A stretch of 64,000 nt of DNA from Kaistella antarctica (GCF_900109615.1 NZ_FOIX01000002.1:1-64000), one strand, 5' to 3'; shown: positions 11,179 to 20,780, counted from the first letter of the stretch. Translations and numbers: made by a program. The notes: generated by a model from the sequence alone, not told the origin.

Positions 11179-12747
11179 ATGGCACAAGGAAAACAGACGC
11201 CTCGTCAGAAGATGATTAACTTGATGTATTTGGTGTTCATCGCAATGCTTGCGATGCAGATTGATCAAGAAATCATCCGTTCTTATAATGATACCAATCA
11301 AACGTTGACTGATACCCGTCTCTTGGTTGAAAAGAAAAATGATGATATTTTCGAAAAAACTTTAGAAGCAAAAGCTGCTAATACTCCAGATACGTACACG
11401 CAACCTTTGCAGGATTATAAAGGTTTAAAAGCGAAAACTAACGATTTGGTTGCCTTTATTGAAAACATCAAATCAACCTTAAAAAAAGAAGCTGATTACG
11501 CAGAAGACGTTGATGTTGCGGATAACTTTGCATCTTTAAATAATACAGAACCATCATCTAATTTATTTTTCACAGGTTCAGATGAAAATAAGCCGTCGAA
11601 AAATGCGGTAGATTTAAAGGCGAAAATTGAAGCTTTAAAATCTTATATCAAGCAAACTTTCGGGTCTAATTCAGAAATGAAAACGGTGATTGATAGAGCC
11701 AATACGCTTTTGATAACCGAGTTTCCGAAGGGACAAACCATTAAAAATAAAAACTGGTTGCAGTATAAATTTTACGGACAGCCTTTAATTGCGGCTCTAT
11801 CTAATTTAGAAGTTATTCAATCAGAAGCGAGAAATATTCAGTCAGATGCTTTGATGACGATGTTACAAGAAAAAGTTGACGCAGATATTAAATTTGATGC
11901 TTATTCAGCCATTGTTTCAGCGCCAGCCTCAGTAGTTCAAGGAGAATCTGCCCAAGGAAAAGTTGCCATTGGTAATTACTCAAGCAATGTTCCAGGTTTA
12001 GCAATGCCAGGTTTGACGATTACAAACGGCCAGGGAGTTCGTAATTTAGATACAGGTTCTCTAGGTGATAAATCATTCAGCGGAAAAATATCGTTTACGG
12101 ATGTAAATGGAAAAGTAATTGAATTACCGTACAACCATACTTATAAAGTAGTCTCAGGCGCACAGGAATTGAAAGCACAAAAAGGTGCTTTGGTTACTGC
12201 AGACAAAATGAATGTTCTTTACCGAGGATTACCGAATCCAATTTCGGGCTCGATCTTAGGAGCAGATATGGCTGGAATTTCATTATCAGCACCAGGCGCT
12301 TCTGTAAGTGGAGGTGGTGGAAAATGGAATGTAACGCCAGGAGGTGGAAGTACAGTTACTTTAACCATTTCAGGACGTGATCCAAAAGGTGGCACCATTT
12401 CACAAGCTTTCCCTTTTAGAATCAAAAATGTTCCGCCACCGGTTGGACAGATTCAAGGAGAATTTGTAGTTTCGATGCCAGCTAGTTCAATTGTTAATCA
12501 AAGAGTTTCTGTAGTGATGCCAGATTTTGATTTCCCAGTAAGTTTCTCTGTAAACAGTTTCATGTTTAGAGTACCAGGAAGAGCCGGAATTTTGGTAAAT
12601 GGAAATTCATTAAGTTCTGTCGGTAATTTAACGAAGGCTTTAAGAGCAGGTGATATTGCTTTTGTATACAACATTAAAGCAACAGCAACGGGCTTAGGTG
12701 GACAAGCCTTAAAACAGATTCCACCAGTAGTAATAAACGTTCAATAA
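11179..12747 (+). CDS. gldM: T9SS motor/periplasmic protein GldM
   Basis: GldM is the partner of GldL. It has one membrane helix near the N-terminus (INLMYLVFIAMLAMQI) and a long periplasmic part that reaches the GldK/GldN ring. The 522-residue length is normal. The start MAQGKQTPRQKMINLMYLVF is the typical GldM N-terminus. The periplasmic region is made of several beta-rich domains, visible as Gly/Ser/Val-rich segments from residue 220 on (for example SVSGGGGKWNVTPGGG). It is the third gene of the gldKLMN operon, and gldN begins 50 bases later. Confidence 0.95.
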   Translation: MAQGKQTPRQKMINLMYLVFIAMLAMQIDQEIIRSYNDTNQTLTDTRLLVEKKNDDIFEKTLEAKAANTPDTYTQPLQDYKGLKAKTNDLVAFIENIKSTLKKEADYAEDVDVADNFASLNNTEPSSNLFFTGSDENKPSKNAVDLKAKIEALKSYIKQTFGSNSEMKTVIDRANTLLITEFPKGQTIKNKNWLQYKFYGQPLIAALSNLEVIQSEARNIQSDALMTMLQEKVDADIKFDAYSAIVSAPASVVQGESAQGKVAIGNYSSNVPGLAMPGLTITNGQGVRNLDTGSLGDKSFSGKISFTDVNGKVIELPYNHTYKVVSGAQELKAQKGALVTADKMNVLYRGLPNPISGSILGADMAGISLSAPGASVSGGGGKWNVTPGGGSTVTLTISGRDPKGGTISQAFPFRIKNVPPPVGQIQGEFVVSMPASSIVNQRVSVVMPDFDFPVSFSVNSFMFRVPGRAGILVNGNSLSSVGNLTKALRAGDIAFVYNIKATATGLGGQALKQIPPVVINVQ

Positions 12748-12797
12748 AAACGTTATTGATTTGATATTTTATCAGTCATTAGTATAAAAATTTTAGA

Positions 12798-13871
12798 ATG
12801 AAAAAGGTCATATTAATAGTACTTGCTTTGAGTTTCAGCGCAGTTGGAGCACAGACTAAGAAAAAAACAAAAAGAAAAGCAAAGCCAAAAACAACTGCGG
12901 CTGCGAAGCCTGTTATTGTTGAGCCGGAGCCTGTTATTGAGATGCCCGTAGAAAATATGGGTGCCGCAGTTGATGACACTCCGATTAATTCAATGTCTAT
13001 TCTTAATGCGAAGTCTCCGGAATCGTTTAGAAAATATAGAGATTTGAACATGATTAAGCAAGGTGATTCTATGGTTTCCAATAAAATTACTCCTTTGGAT
13101 TATGGATTTATCGAAGATAAAGATATCTTGAAGAGCATGGTCGTTTGGGAGATTATTGATATGAATGATAAAATTAATCAGCCGTATTATCATAATGAAG
13201 ATGGTTTAGTTTCGCAAAACAAATCTCTTTATCAAATCTTGTTTGATGCCATCAATGATGGTCAGATCAAAGAGGTTTATGACGACGAAATGTTCATGAC
13301 CCGATTAAATCCAGATGCGATTCAATCTCGAATTAAAAACGAGGTGATGAGCAACGCGGGTATCGACCGGATTAACGAAGTTGGTAAATTGTCTGATGAC
13401 GAAATAAAAGAATTTACCAATGTTTACGAAACCAAAACTGAAAATGTCAAAGTTTTAAAGATTAAAGGAATGTGGTACATCGACCGTAGAGATAGCCAAA
13501 TGAAATACAGATTACTTGGTATTGCAGCGATGGGTCAAGATCCTTCTTTGATGGGTCAATTTGGACCAGACGGGCAACCACTTGCGACACAAGATGAGCT
13601 CATTGACTTGTTCTGGGTTTATTATCCAGATGCAAGAGAGGTGTTGGCAAACTCTGTCGCCTTCAATAACAAGAACCTTTCTTCAGATATCACTTTTGAT
13701 GATTTATTAAATGCTAGAAGATTTTCAACGATTATATATAAATCAGATAACGGTTTAGGAAATGGTGTTATCAAGGATTATATCCCTAATGACGCTGATG
13801 AGCAGTTAGAAGAAAGCGAAAGAATCAAAGCGCAAATCCTGCAAATGGAAAGCGATATGTGGAGTTATTAA
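12798..13871 (+). CDS. gldN: T9SS ring protein GldN
   Basis: GldN (PorN) associates with GldK in the outer-membrane-associated ring of the type IX secretion system and is needed for secretion and gliding. The 357-residue product has a signal peptide (MKKVILIVLALSFSAVGAQ). A very basic, Lys/Ala/Pro-rich linker (KKKTKRKAKPKTTAAAKP) and the GldN domain with EDKDILKSMVVWEIIDMND, MWYIDRRDSQMKYR and LIDLFWVYYPDAR follow. It closes the operon; a clear terminator lies about 20 bases after the stop. Confidence 0.95.
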   Translation: MKKVILIVLALSFSAVGAQTKKKTKRKAKPKTTAAAKPVIVEPEPVIEMPVENMGAAVDDTPINSMSILNAKSPESFRKYRDLNMIKQGDSMVSNKITPLDYGFIEDKDILKSMVVWEIIDMNDKINQPYYHNEDGLVSQNKSLYQILFDAINDGQIKEVYDDEMFMTRLNPDAIQSRIKNEVMSNAGIDRINEVGKLSDDEIKEFTNVYETKTENVKVLKIKGMWYIDRRDSQMKYRLLGIAAMGQDPSLMGQFGPDGQPLATQDELIDLFWVYYPDAREVLANSVAFNNKNLSSDITFDDLLNARRFSTIIYKSDNGLGNGVIKDYIPNDADEQLEESERIKAQILQMESDMWSY

Positions 13872-13893
13872 TTAATTCCGTTTAAATTACACA

Positions 13894-13924
13894 AAAACCT
13901 GAGTACCTTTACTCAGGTTTTTTA
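13894..13924 (+). terminator. Terminator of the gldKLMN operon
   Basis: AAAACCTGAGT (13894-13904) pairs with ACTCAGGTTTT (13911-13921), with a 6-base loop and a T-run. It lies 23 bases after the gldN stop. Confidence 0.85.
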
Positions 13925-13971
13925 TTTCTTATTTCTGACTGAAAACCTTATCTTTTAAAGTATACTTATCA

Positions 13972-15003
13972 ATGAAAAATGTAGATTATATTATCGTTGG
14001 CGATGGATATGCCGCTTTCTTTTTTGCCCATCAATTAATTTTAAATGGAAAATCCTTAGTTTTGTTTTCGGCCGAAAAGAAAGGTGCTTCGCAAGTTTCG
14101 GCGGGAATAGTGAATCCATTAGTTTTAAAGAAGTTTACCACCTTTTGGTTGGCTGCTGAACAAATAGAATTTCTGACCAAAACGGTAGCCGAAATTGAAA
14201 CTTACACTGGTGAAAATTATTTAATTCATGAAAAAATTCACCGCATTTTTCATGACGAAAATGAAATGAAGCTATGGTCGATGAAAACCGAGACAGAAGA
14301 ACTAAAGCCTTTCTTAAATCCCACTTTTGAAACGCTTGACACTATTAAAAATCCCTTCGGAACTGGTGAAGTGAATCATTCAGCTCGACTAGATGTCAAC
14401 GGTTTTTTTAAGGATATTTCGACGTATTTAGAAGAACATGAAATGTTGGTTCGAGAAAAGTTTGACTATAATAAAGTCACTGATTCCACTTATGAAAATA
14501 TCACTTTTAAAAATATTGTATTTTGTGAAGGAATGGGCGTGCGAGACAATCCTTTCTTTACCGATATTCAAGTCATTGCCAATAAAGGACATCATGCAAC
14601 AGTTAGACTTTATGAAAAAATGAATCATCAATATACTTTAAAGAAAAAACACTTTCTATTTCCTTTAAATGATGATCTTCACTATTACGGCGGAACTTAC
14701 GATCCCAATGAAAGAGAAAATGAAATCGATGAATTTAAAACTGAAGAACTGAAAGACGGACTTGCCGCATTTTATCCACATGATTTCGAAGTTGTAGAAG
14801 TAAATTACGGTTTTCGCCCCACCGTAAAAGACCGCCGACCAATCATTGGTAATCTTCCAGATCATCAAAATTATTATATTTACAATGGTTTAGGAGCAAG
14901 AGGAATTCTCAACGGATGTTATTTCTCCAAAGAATTGTACGAACATATTGAAAACGGTAAACCGTTAATGCCAGAAGTCGATTTAAAAAGATTCAATAAA
15001 TAA
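13972..15003 (+). CDS. FAD-dependent oxidoreductase, D-amino-acid oxidase (DAO) family
   Basis: The 343-residue product begins with a Rossmann FAD-binding segment, DYIIVGDGYAAFFFAHQL, with GDGYAA in place of the usual GxGxxG. Next come SAGIVNPLVLKKF and, near the C-terminus, GFRPTVKDRRPIIGN and NGLGARGILNG, the typical second FAD-contact region of the DAO family. It resembles ThiO/MnmC-like amine oxidases. The substrate cannot be read from sequence. It stands alone between two terminators, just after the T9SS operon. Likely cytosolic; no signal peptide is seen. Confidence 0.85.
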   Translation: MKNVDYIIVGDGYAAFFFAHQLILNGKSLVLFSAEKKGASQVSAGIVNPLVLKKFTTFWLAAEQIEFLTKTVAEIETYTGENYLIHEKIHRIFHDENEMKLWSMKTETEELKPFLNPTFETLDTIKNPFGTGEVNHSARLDVNGFFKDISTYLEEHEMLVREKFDYNKVTDSTYENITFKNIVFCEGMGVRDNPFFTDIQVIANKGHHATVRLYEKMNHQYTLKKKHFLFPLNDDLHYYGGTYDPNERENEIDEFKTEELKDGLAAFYPHDFEVVEVNYGFRPTVKDRRPIIGNLPDHQNYYIYNGLGARGILNGCYFSKELYEHIENGKPLMPEVDLKRFNK

Positions 15004-15024
15004 GATTACTTTCTAATCAAACAA

Positions 15025-15051
15025 TAAACGTCGCAGAATTTGCGACGTTTA
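15025..15051 (+). terminator. Terminator after the FAD oxidoreductase gene
   Basis: TAAACGTCGCA (15025-15035) pairs with TGCGACGTTTA (15041-15051) around a 5-base loop, 22 bases after the stop codon. The following sequence is T-rich. Confidence 0.75.
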
Positions 15052-15073
15052 CTTATTCTATTACTGTTCTAAT

Positions 15074-15122
15074 TTTCAACTTTCAACTATCAACTTTCAA
15101 CTATCAACTATCAACTATCAAC
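15074..15122. repeat. Seven-copy 7-base tandem repeat (TWTCAAC)
   Basis: Seven consecutive copies of TTTCAAC or TATCAAC fill the 49 bases between the terminator and the end of the ABC permease gene, touching its stop codon. Only the second base varies between copies. Such short heptamer arrays occur between genes in Flavobacteriia. I see no coding or structural meaning. Confidence 0.9.
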
Positions 15123-16438
15123 TAACTCGTAATCCATTTCCAAAGTTCCTTTGCCGTTGCTTTATTTCCGTACATCAAAATTCCGACTCGGTAGACTTTT
15201 CCAGCTAGAAAAATCATGAGCACGGTTGAAAGTAGAAGCAGTGAAACTGAAAGTGCAATTTGCCAAGCTGGAACTCCAAATGGAATTCTCGCAATCATCG
15301 CTACGGGCGAGGTAAAAGGAATCATGGATAACCAAAATCCAAGCGGACCTTCGGGATTCTTCATAATTGTAAAACTTCCGTACATTCCCAGCATTAGTGG
15401 AATAATGGCAAACATCGTGAACTGTTGCGTTTCCGTTTCGTTATCTACGGCAGATCCAATCGCAGCATACATCGAGCTGTAAAAAATATATCCGAGTAAA
15501 AAGAAGATAATAAAAACGCCAATAATCAATGGCACATTCATATCCAAAAGAATATGAGAAACTTCGCCAGCAGTTTGTTGCAAATCGAATTTTTCAATCA
15601 TTTCCGTCGATTTTTCACCACCCGGAATTTGATCTTTTAAAGCTGAAAATCCGGTATTTAGAAATAAGGCGCCAATAACTGACATTGTAATCCAAATGCT
15701 GAACTGGGTCAAAGCAACCAAAGTGACGCCCAGAATTTTCCCCATCATCAATTCAAATGGCTTTACTGAGGAGATAATAATTTCGACCACGCGATTGTTT
15801 TTTTCTTCTAAAACACTTCGCATCACCCGAACACCGTAGATGATGATGAACATGAACACCGCGTACATCATGATCATTGCCAAAATAGATTTCACACCGA
15901 AAGATAGATCACTGTCAGAGCTCTTGTTATCAACGACATTTTGAGTGTTCAGTTCGAAACTCTCATCCAAATTTTTCATTTGGTCTTCTGAAATACCAAG
16001 AGTTTTAATTTTTTCTTTTCTAATAATTTTTGATAAATCGTTCGAAACTTTTAATTTCGTATCGAAACCAATCTTCTTATTGATCAGAAGTTGAGACCCT
16101 TTTTGAACCTCATCGTAATTTTGATTGTTCAATTCTGGAATAATCAGTAAACCTTCAATACCATCCATATCCTTCAGCGTTGCAACTAATGATTTCTCAT
16201 TAACTGCGGGTACAAAAACATATTTAACTTGATTGGTATTTTTAAGATTACCTACAAAAAGTCCGCTTTTATCAACCACGTTAAAAGTGCTTGAGCTTTC
16301 ATTTGCTTTAAACATAAAAGCAATTAATGCCGCAAAACCAATCATCAGAACCGGCGCTAAAAGCGTCAGCAGAACAAAAGATTTTTTCTTGACTTGCGTT
16401 AAGTATTCTCTTTTAGTGATTAGAAATATATTTCTCAT
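15122..16438 (-). CDS. ABC-2 type transporter permease (NatB-like)
   Basis: The 438-residue membrane protein has one helix near the N-terminus (VLLTLLAPVLMIGFAALIAFMF), then a large extracytoplasmic region of about 130 residues. A C-terminal block of five to six helices follows. This is the layout of ABC-2 family exporters of the NatB type. The motif GVRVMRSVLEEKNNRVVEIIISS is the usual cytosolic helix contacting the ATPase. Its ATPase partner lies directly upstream (16470-17405), 31 bases away on the same strand. The substrate is unknown; sodium or small-molecule export is typical for NatAB relatives. Confidence 0.9.
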   Translation of the reverse strand: MRNIFLITKREYLTQVKKKSFVLLTLLAPVLMIGFAALIAFMFKANESSSTFNVVDKSGLFVGNLKNTNQVKYVFVPAVNEKSLVATLKDMDGIEGLLIIPELNNQNYDEVQKGSQLLINKKIGFDTKLKVSNDLSKIIRKEKIKTLGISEDQMKNLDESFELNTQNVVDNKSSDSDLSFGVKSILAMIMMYAVFMFIIIYGVRVMRSVLEEKNNRVVEIIISSVKPFELMMGKILGVTLVALTQFSIWITMSVIGALFLNTGFSALKDQIPGGEKSTEMIEKFDLQQTAGEVSHILLDMNVPLIIGVFIIFFLLGYIFYSSMYAAIGSAVDNETETQQFTMFAIIPLMLGMYGSFTIMKNPEGPLGFWLSMIPFTSPVAMIARIPFGVPAWQIALSVSLLLLSTVLMIFLAGKVYRVGILMYGNKATAKELWKWITS

Positions 16439-16469
16439 GAATATTTTTTAATTGAAATTGTACTACAAA

Positions 16470-17405
16470 TTATAAAACCAAGGCTGCGGATTGACTTTGC
16501 TTTCCGCTGACTGCATTAATGAAAACTTCATTCATGCTCGGAATCTTCTCGTCAAACGATCTGATTTTTCCAACTTTCATCAGTTCATTGAGTAATAAAT
16601 TTTGGTCTCTATCATTTTTCAAATCAAAAGAAACGAGCTGGTTTTCCGTGGAATAATTATGAACCTCAAATTGAGTATGAAACTGTGCAAACTTTTCGTT
16701 ATCGACGTCTGCCAAAGTAACATTAAAAATATTTTTCTTGAATTGTTCTCTTACATCGAATACTTTTCCGTCTAACACTTTTTTGGCGTTGTCAATCAAA
16801 GCGACGTAATCACACATTTCTTCCACACTTTCCATGCGGTGAGTCGAGAGAATAATCGTAGTTCCGTTCTTTTTTAAATTCAGAATTTGATCTTTAATCA
16901 TATTCGCATTCACCGGATCAAACCCAGAAAATGGTTCATCAAGAATCAATAATTTGGGTTGGTGCAAAACAGTTACGACAAACTGAATTTTCTGCGCCAT
17001 CCCTTTTGAAAGTTCGCTCAGTTTTTTCTTCCACCACTGGTCAATTTCTAATTGCTCAAACCAATATTTTGCTTGGGTCAACGCATCATTTTTAGTCATG
17101 CCTTTCAGCTCACCAAAATACAATAGCTGGTCACCAACCGTCATGTTTTTATACAGACCACGTTCTTCCGGCATGTACCCAATTTGTCGAATATGTTCAG
17201 GATTCAGTTTTTTACCATTAATGAAAACATTACCAGAATCGGCTTGCGTAATCTGATTAATGATCCGAATAAAAGTAGTTTTGCCAGCACCATTAGGACC
17301 CAAGAGTCCGTAAATACTAGCTTCAGGAACATCTATAGAAAAATCCTCCAACGCCAGTTTCTTACCTGCATTATAGGTTTTAGTTACATTTTCTGCTTTC
17401 AGCAT
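16470..17405 (-). CDS. ABC transporter ATP-binding protein (NatA-like)
   Basis: The 311-residue ATPase has Walker A GPNGAGKTT at residues 36-44, signature LSKGMAQ at 132-138 (LSGGQ variant), Walker B LLILDEP at 152-158 and a switch His in ILSTHRM. After about residue 220 an extra C-terminal domain follows, as in exporter ATPases that pair with ABC-2 permeases (DUF4162-type tail). It is the first gene of a two-gene unit with the permease at 15122-16438 and should power export through it. Confidence 0.93.
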   Translation of the reverse strand: MLKAENVTKTYNAGKKLALEDFSIDVPEASIYGLLGPNGAGKTTFIRIINQITQADSGNVFINGKKLNPEHIRQIGYMPEERGLYKNMTVGDQLLYFGELKGMTKNDALTQAKYWFEQLEIDQWWKKKLSELSKGMAQKIQFVVTVLHQPKLLILDEPFSGFDPVNANMIKDQILNLKKNGTTIILSTHRMESVEEMCDYVALIDNAKKVLDGKVFDVREQFKKNIFNVTLADVDNEKFAQFHTQFEVHNYSTENQLVSFDLKNDRDQNLLLNELMKVGKIRSFDEKIPSMNEVFINAVSGKQSQSAALVL

Positions 17406-17470
17406 TCAGTTAAATTTAATTGATTAGTCCTTTAAATAAGGCAAAAGTTACGGATATTCTTAAAATTTTT

Positions 17471-17588
17471 CAGGAGCCAGGAACCTGCTTTCTCGGCTCG
17501 CTTTTTTACAGATTTTCCCCTCGCTTAAATCCCATTGCAAATCTGTAAAAAGAGCTCAAACAAACCCGTTCAATCAGGGCTAGGAAAT
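17471..17588. repeat. Probable dispersed intergenic repeat element
   Basis: The segment from CAGGAGCCAGGAACCTGCTT to CAATCAGGGCTAGG has the ends I remember for repeated intergenic elements of Flavobacteriia genomes (CAGGAGC... and ...TTCAATCAGGGCTAG). Inside, a 13-bp perfect inverted repeat (TTTTTACAGATTT at 17503-17515 and its complement at 17539-17551) makes a hairpin with a 23-base loop. No gene is visible. I see no second copy in this window, so the repeat status rests on memory. Confidence 0.5.
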
Positions 17589-17679
17589 TGGGATAAAAAG
17601 AAACTAATTTATTAATTGAAGTCGTCTAGTTTTTCGAAATATCTAAGAATAAGTTGATCAGTATTTAACTTGTCTCTTA

Positions 17680-18675
17680 CTAACTCGCAAATTCAAAATC
17701 CTTGTAGAACTTATCTGCCTCTGCAATCACGACATCCATCTCTTCTAAAGTGAAAACTTCTAAAAACTTCCGACGGAAATCTTTAAAATGCGGAATCCCA
17801 CGGAAATAATTTCCATAATGTTGACGCATTTCAATCAAGCCTAATAGTTCACCTTTCCAGTCTTTGCTCCATTCAGCGTGTTGACGAACCGCTTCCAAAC
17901 GCTGGGTAATGGTAGGTTCTGGCAAAACTTCACCAGTTTTAAAAAAATGCTTGACTTCGTTGAAAATCCAAGGATAACCAATGGCGCCACGACCAATCAT
18001 AATGCCGTCGCAGTCGTATTTGTTTTTATATTCCCAGGCTTTTTGCGCAGAATCGATATCGCCATTGCCAAAAATCGGAATTTCGATATTTGGATTGTTT
18101 TTAACGGCGTGAATGTAATTCCAGTCCGCTTCACCTTTGTACATTTGAGCACGGGTTCTGGCATGAATCGTTAAAGCTTTTACACCAACTTCCTGTAATC
18201 TTTCGGCAACCTCCATAATATTGATGCTATCACTATCCCAACCTAAACGGGTTTTCACAGTCACGGGAAGGTGAGTAGAGTTGACAACTGCCTTGGTCAA
18301 CCGAATCATTAAATCAATATCTTTCAAAACTCCAGCACCAGCGCCTTTGCAAACTACCTTTTTTACCGGACAACCAAAATTAATATCAACGATGTCAGGA
18401 TTTACAGCCTCCACAATTTTGGCAGAAAGTGCCATCGCTTCTTCATCACCACCGAAAATCTGAATTCCAACCGGTCTCTCATAATCGAAAATATCCAGTT
18501 TCTTCATGCTTTTCATGGCATCGCGAATTAAGCCTTCAGAAGAAATGAATTCTGAATACATCATATCTGCACCGTGCATTTTACATAATCTACGAAATGG
18601 CGGATCCGAGACATCTTCCATTGGTGCAAGCAACAAGGGGAATTCGGGCAGTTCGATATTGCCAATTTTTATCAT
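17680..18675 (-). CDS. dusB: tRNA-dihydrouridine synthase
   Basis: The 331-residue flavoenzyme reduces uridine to dihydrouridine in tRNA D-loops. Motifs: LLAPMEDVSDPPFR at residues 14-27, the catalytic-cysteine segment NFGCPVKKV with Cys102, TVKTRLGWD, HARTRAQMYKG and IGRGAIGYPWIF. Overall layout and length match DusB. It is a stand-alone gene on the minus strand, with a repeat element downstream and a short empty gap upstream. Confidence 0.94.
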   Translation of the reverse strand: MIKIGNIELPEFPLLLAPMEDVSDPPFRRLCKMHGADMMYSEFISSEGLIRDAMKSMKKLDIFDYERPVGIQIFGGDEEAMALSAKIVEAVNPDIVDINFGCPVKKVVCKGAGAGVLKDIDLMIRLTKAVVNSTHLPVTVKTRLGWDSDSINIMEVAERLQEVGVKALTIHARTRAQMYKGEADWNYIHAVKNNPNIEIPIFGNGDIDSAQKAWEYKNKYDCDGIMIGRGAIGYPWIFNEVKHFFKTGEVLPEPTITQRLEAVRQHAEWSKDWKGELLGLIEMRQHYGNYFRGIPHFKDFRRKFLEVFTLEEMDVVIAEADKFYKDFEFAS

Positions 18676-18768
18676 GGTACAAAGATATTAATAATGAAAG
18701 AAAAAATAAAGGAAAATTATCTTGGAGAAAATTGACTTGAATACAATTGATCTTAGTGATTTATACCA

Positions 18769-18972
18769 CTAATCAAAATCATGATGCGTATCGTCTTTAG
18801 AATTTTTAAAGACGAACCACATTCCAATTGTTAAGCCAACAACTCCAGCTACTGCAGTCATTAAGGCTCGTTCTACTTTGTCTGGCTCTATGTTTCCAAT
18901 ATAATTAAAAAGAAATAAGATGATGAAAGTGATTGCGGCAATTATCGCAAATTTTGTACTTTTAATATTCAT
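18769..18972 (-). CDS. Small two-helix membrane protein, 67 residues
   Basis: I do not recognise a family. The 67-residue product has two hydrophobic segments (IIAAITFIILFLFNYIG and AVAGVVGLTIGMWFVF) and a charged tail KNSKDDTHHDFD. It is likely an inner-membrane hairpin protein. The start ATG lies two bases after the stop of the upstream beta-barrel gene, so the two are probably translated from one message. Confidence 0.65.
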   Translation of the reverse strand: MNIKSTKFAIIAAITFIILFLFNYIGNIEPDKVERALMTAVAGVVGLTIGMWFVFKNSKDDTHHDFD

Positions 18973-18974
18973 GA

Positions 18975-19598
18975 TTATAATTTATATCCAATCATTATTC
19001 CGCCACGATAGGGTAAGAACTCGCCACTTTTATTCCATTTTCTACCATCATCGTCATAGCGGACGCCTAATTCTTTATGATATCCTTTATAAAAACTTTG
19101 GATGGTCCCAACGCCTAAATATAAATCCATATTCCAGCGATCACTTACCTGAAACTGATATCCGACTGTAGCTCCTAACATTAAAGAATAACCGTCTTGA
19201 TATAAATCTGAAGTAACGTAAGTGGGTGATTCGGGCGTGTATTGGTAGGGTCCATCACTCCAGTAATTGTATTTTTGAATGATGTATTTTGCTCCCGAAA
19301 TATTAGCGCCTAGATACCAATGTTGAAACGCTTCTTTGAAATAATATCTTCCATCAAATCCAACCATATACACTTGGGCATATTTGCCTGCAAAGGATTT
19401 CCAGGGAGAAATAAATACTTCGGCCTGCAAAGTAATCTTTTCTTTTAATTGATATTCTACACCTGCATTTAACATTCCAAGCGGAAGAAAAAGGGCATTG
19501 GCTTTTACGTAAACTTTTTTAGAATTGTCGGAATTCTGATTTTGAGCGTTACTCAAAACACCAAATAGGATGGCGAAAACTAGGAATGTATTTTTCAA
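18975..19598 (-). CDS. DUF3575 family outer-membrane beta-barrel protein
   Basis: The 207-residue product has a signal peptide (MKNTFLVFAILFGVLSNAQ). Its alternating strands include VYVKANALFLPLGMLNAGVEY, the usual start of DUF3575 barrels, and it ends in the aromatic-rich strand GGIMIGYKL typical of outer-membrane insertion. It lies between the thioredoxin-family gene (10 bases upstream) and the small membrane protein gene (two bases downstream), so the three may form an operon. No function is assigned to the family with certainty. Confidence 0.82.
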   Translation of the reverse strand: MKNTFLVFAILFGVLSNAQNQNSDNSKKVYVKANALFLPLGMLNAGVEYQLKEKITLQAEVFISPWKSFAGKYAQVYMVGFDGRYYFKEAFQHWYLGANISGAKYIIQKYNYWSDGPYQYTPESPTYVTSDLYQDGYSLMLGATVGYQFQVSDRWNMDLYLGVGTIQSFYKGYHKELGVRYDDDGRKWNKSGEFLPYRGGIMIGYKL

Positions 19599-19607
19599 AT
19601 CTGTGAA

Positions 19608-20780
19608 TTATTTTAAACTTTCTAAAAGTTGTGTTGCGGAAGTAGCATCTTTTCCTTGCTGTGTTGCAATGGTTTTAGCCATTTCGGCGTAGATTTTTGC
19701 ATTGGCTTTCTTGCCGGTTTTCGTATAGATCTTTGCAAGAATATAAGTATTCTCCGCAGTTTCAGATTTCATGACAGATTTTTCTGCCCACTCTTCTGCT
19801 TTTTTCAAAGACGGCTGATTATTGATATGCTCACTGAACAACCAAGCGGCTTTTAATAATTCTTCAGAGTCAAAATTTTCTGCATTTTTGTAATACATCA
19901 ACGCTGCTTTTTCATATTCTTTAAAGTTCCCAACATTAGGATAGAAAATAACCTTCATGCGGTTAAGAGCGATTTCTGCCTCTGTTTTACCAACTAAAGG
20001 AATTGCGTTTTTATAAAAATATTCGTCATTAATTACGCCAGTTTTTTGATTTAAGGAGCTTTCCATTACTTTGGAAATTTTAATGTTAACGTCAAACTGC
20101 TGATAAATATCGTCGGACATTTCTTGAACAATATCTGCTTTTCTATCTTTAAAAATCTGGTAATTTAAATCGCTTGGAGACTTTACGAAATACAATAACA
20201 TTCCGATATCATCTCTCGTTAATTCTTGCTTTACCTTTCCTTTAAAATATCGCTCGGAGACTTTTTTTGCGAATTCATAATCAGTTTGAGCGTTCTGGCG
20301 CATTAAGTTTAATAAAAAGGCAGGGTCACTTTCTCCTTTTTGAAATAGCTCTTTCGGATTGCCTTTCGTGAGTAAAGGATTGTTGGCTTCCTTTGCAATC
20401 GCAATAAAATCTTGCTCGCCCATATACCCGTAATTCGTCATGACTACCTCGCCGTCGCCATTCAGAAATAAATAAGAAGGATAGGAACGAACGCCATACT
20501 TCATGGCGATTTCGCGACCTTCTCCTTTTTCCATGTCGAATCTGGCATTGATGAAATTAGCGTTGTAATATTCTCTCACGGCTGGAAGTGGGAAAACGTT
20601 TTTCTCCATTAATTTACAAGGGCCACACCAGGCGGCGTAGGCATCCATAAATACCAGTTTTTTTTCGCGTTTTGCTTTGGCTAAAACTTCTTTGAACGTA
20701 GTGTCTTCAAAATTAATCGATTCTTGAGAAAATGATAACAAGAAAAAAGATAAGAAAAGAGCTATAAGTATTTTTTTCAT
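19608..20780 (-). CDS. Exported thioredoxin-family protein with helical C-terminal domain
   Basis: The 390-residue product has a signal peptide (MKKILIALFLSFFLLSFSQ), then a thioredoxin-like domain with the redox motif WCGPCK at residues 51-56 in MDAYAAWCGPCKLMEKNVF. The cis-Pro region is visible as RSYPSYLFL. The C-terminal 220 residues are helical with a TPR-like end (AAWLFSEHINNQPSLKKAEEWAEKSV). It probably acts in the periplasm as a thiol-disulfide reductase or chaperone-type protein. It is the first gene of a three-gene minus-strand group. Confidence 0.88.
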   Translation of the reverse strand: MKKILIALFLSFFLLSFSQESINFEDTTFKEVLAKAKREKKLVFMDAYAAWCGPCKLMEKNVFPLPAVREYYNANFINARFDMEKGEGREIAMKYGVRSYPSYLFLNGDGEVVMTNYGYMGEQDFIAIAKEANNPLLTKGNPKELFQKGESDPAFLLNLMRQNAQTDYEFAKKVSERYFKGKVKQELTRDDIGMLLYFVKSPSDLNYQIFKDRKADIVQEMSDDIYQQFDVNIKISKVMESSLNQKTGVINDEYFYKNAIPLVGKTEAEIALNRMKVIFYPNVGNFKEYEKAALMYYKNAENFDSEELLKAAWLFSEHINNQPSLKKAEEWAEKSVMKSETAENTYILAKIYTKTGKKANAKIYAEMAKTIATQQGKDATSATQLLESLK

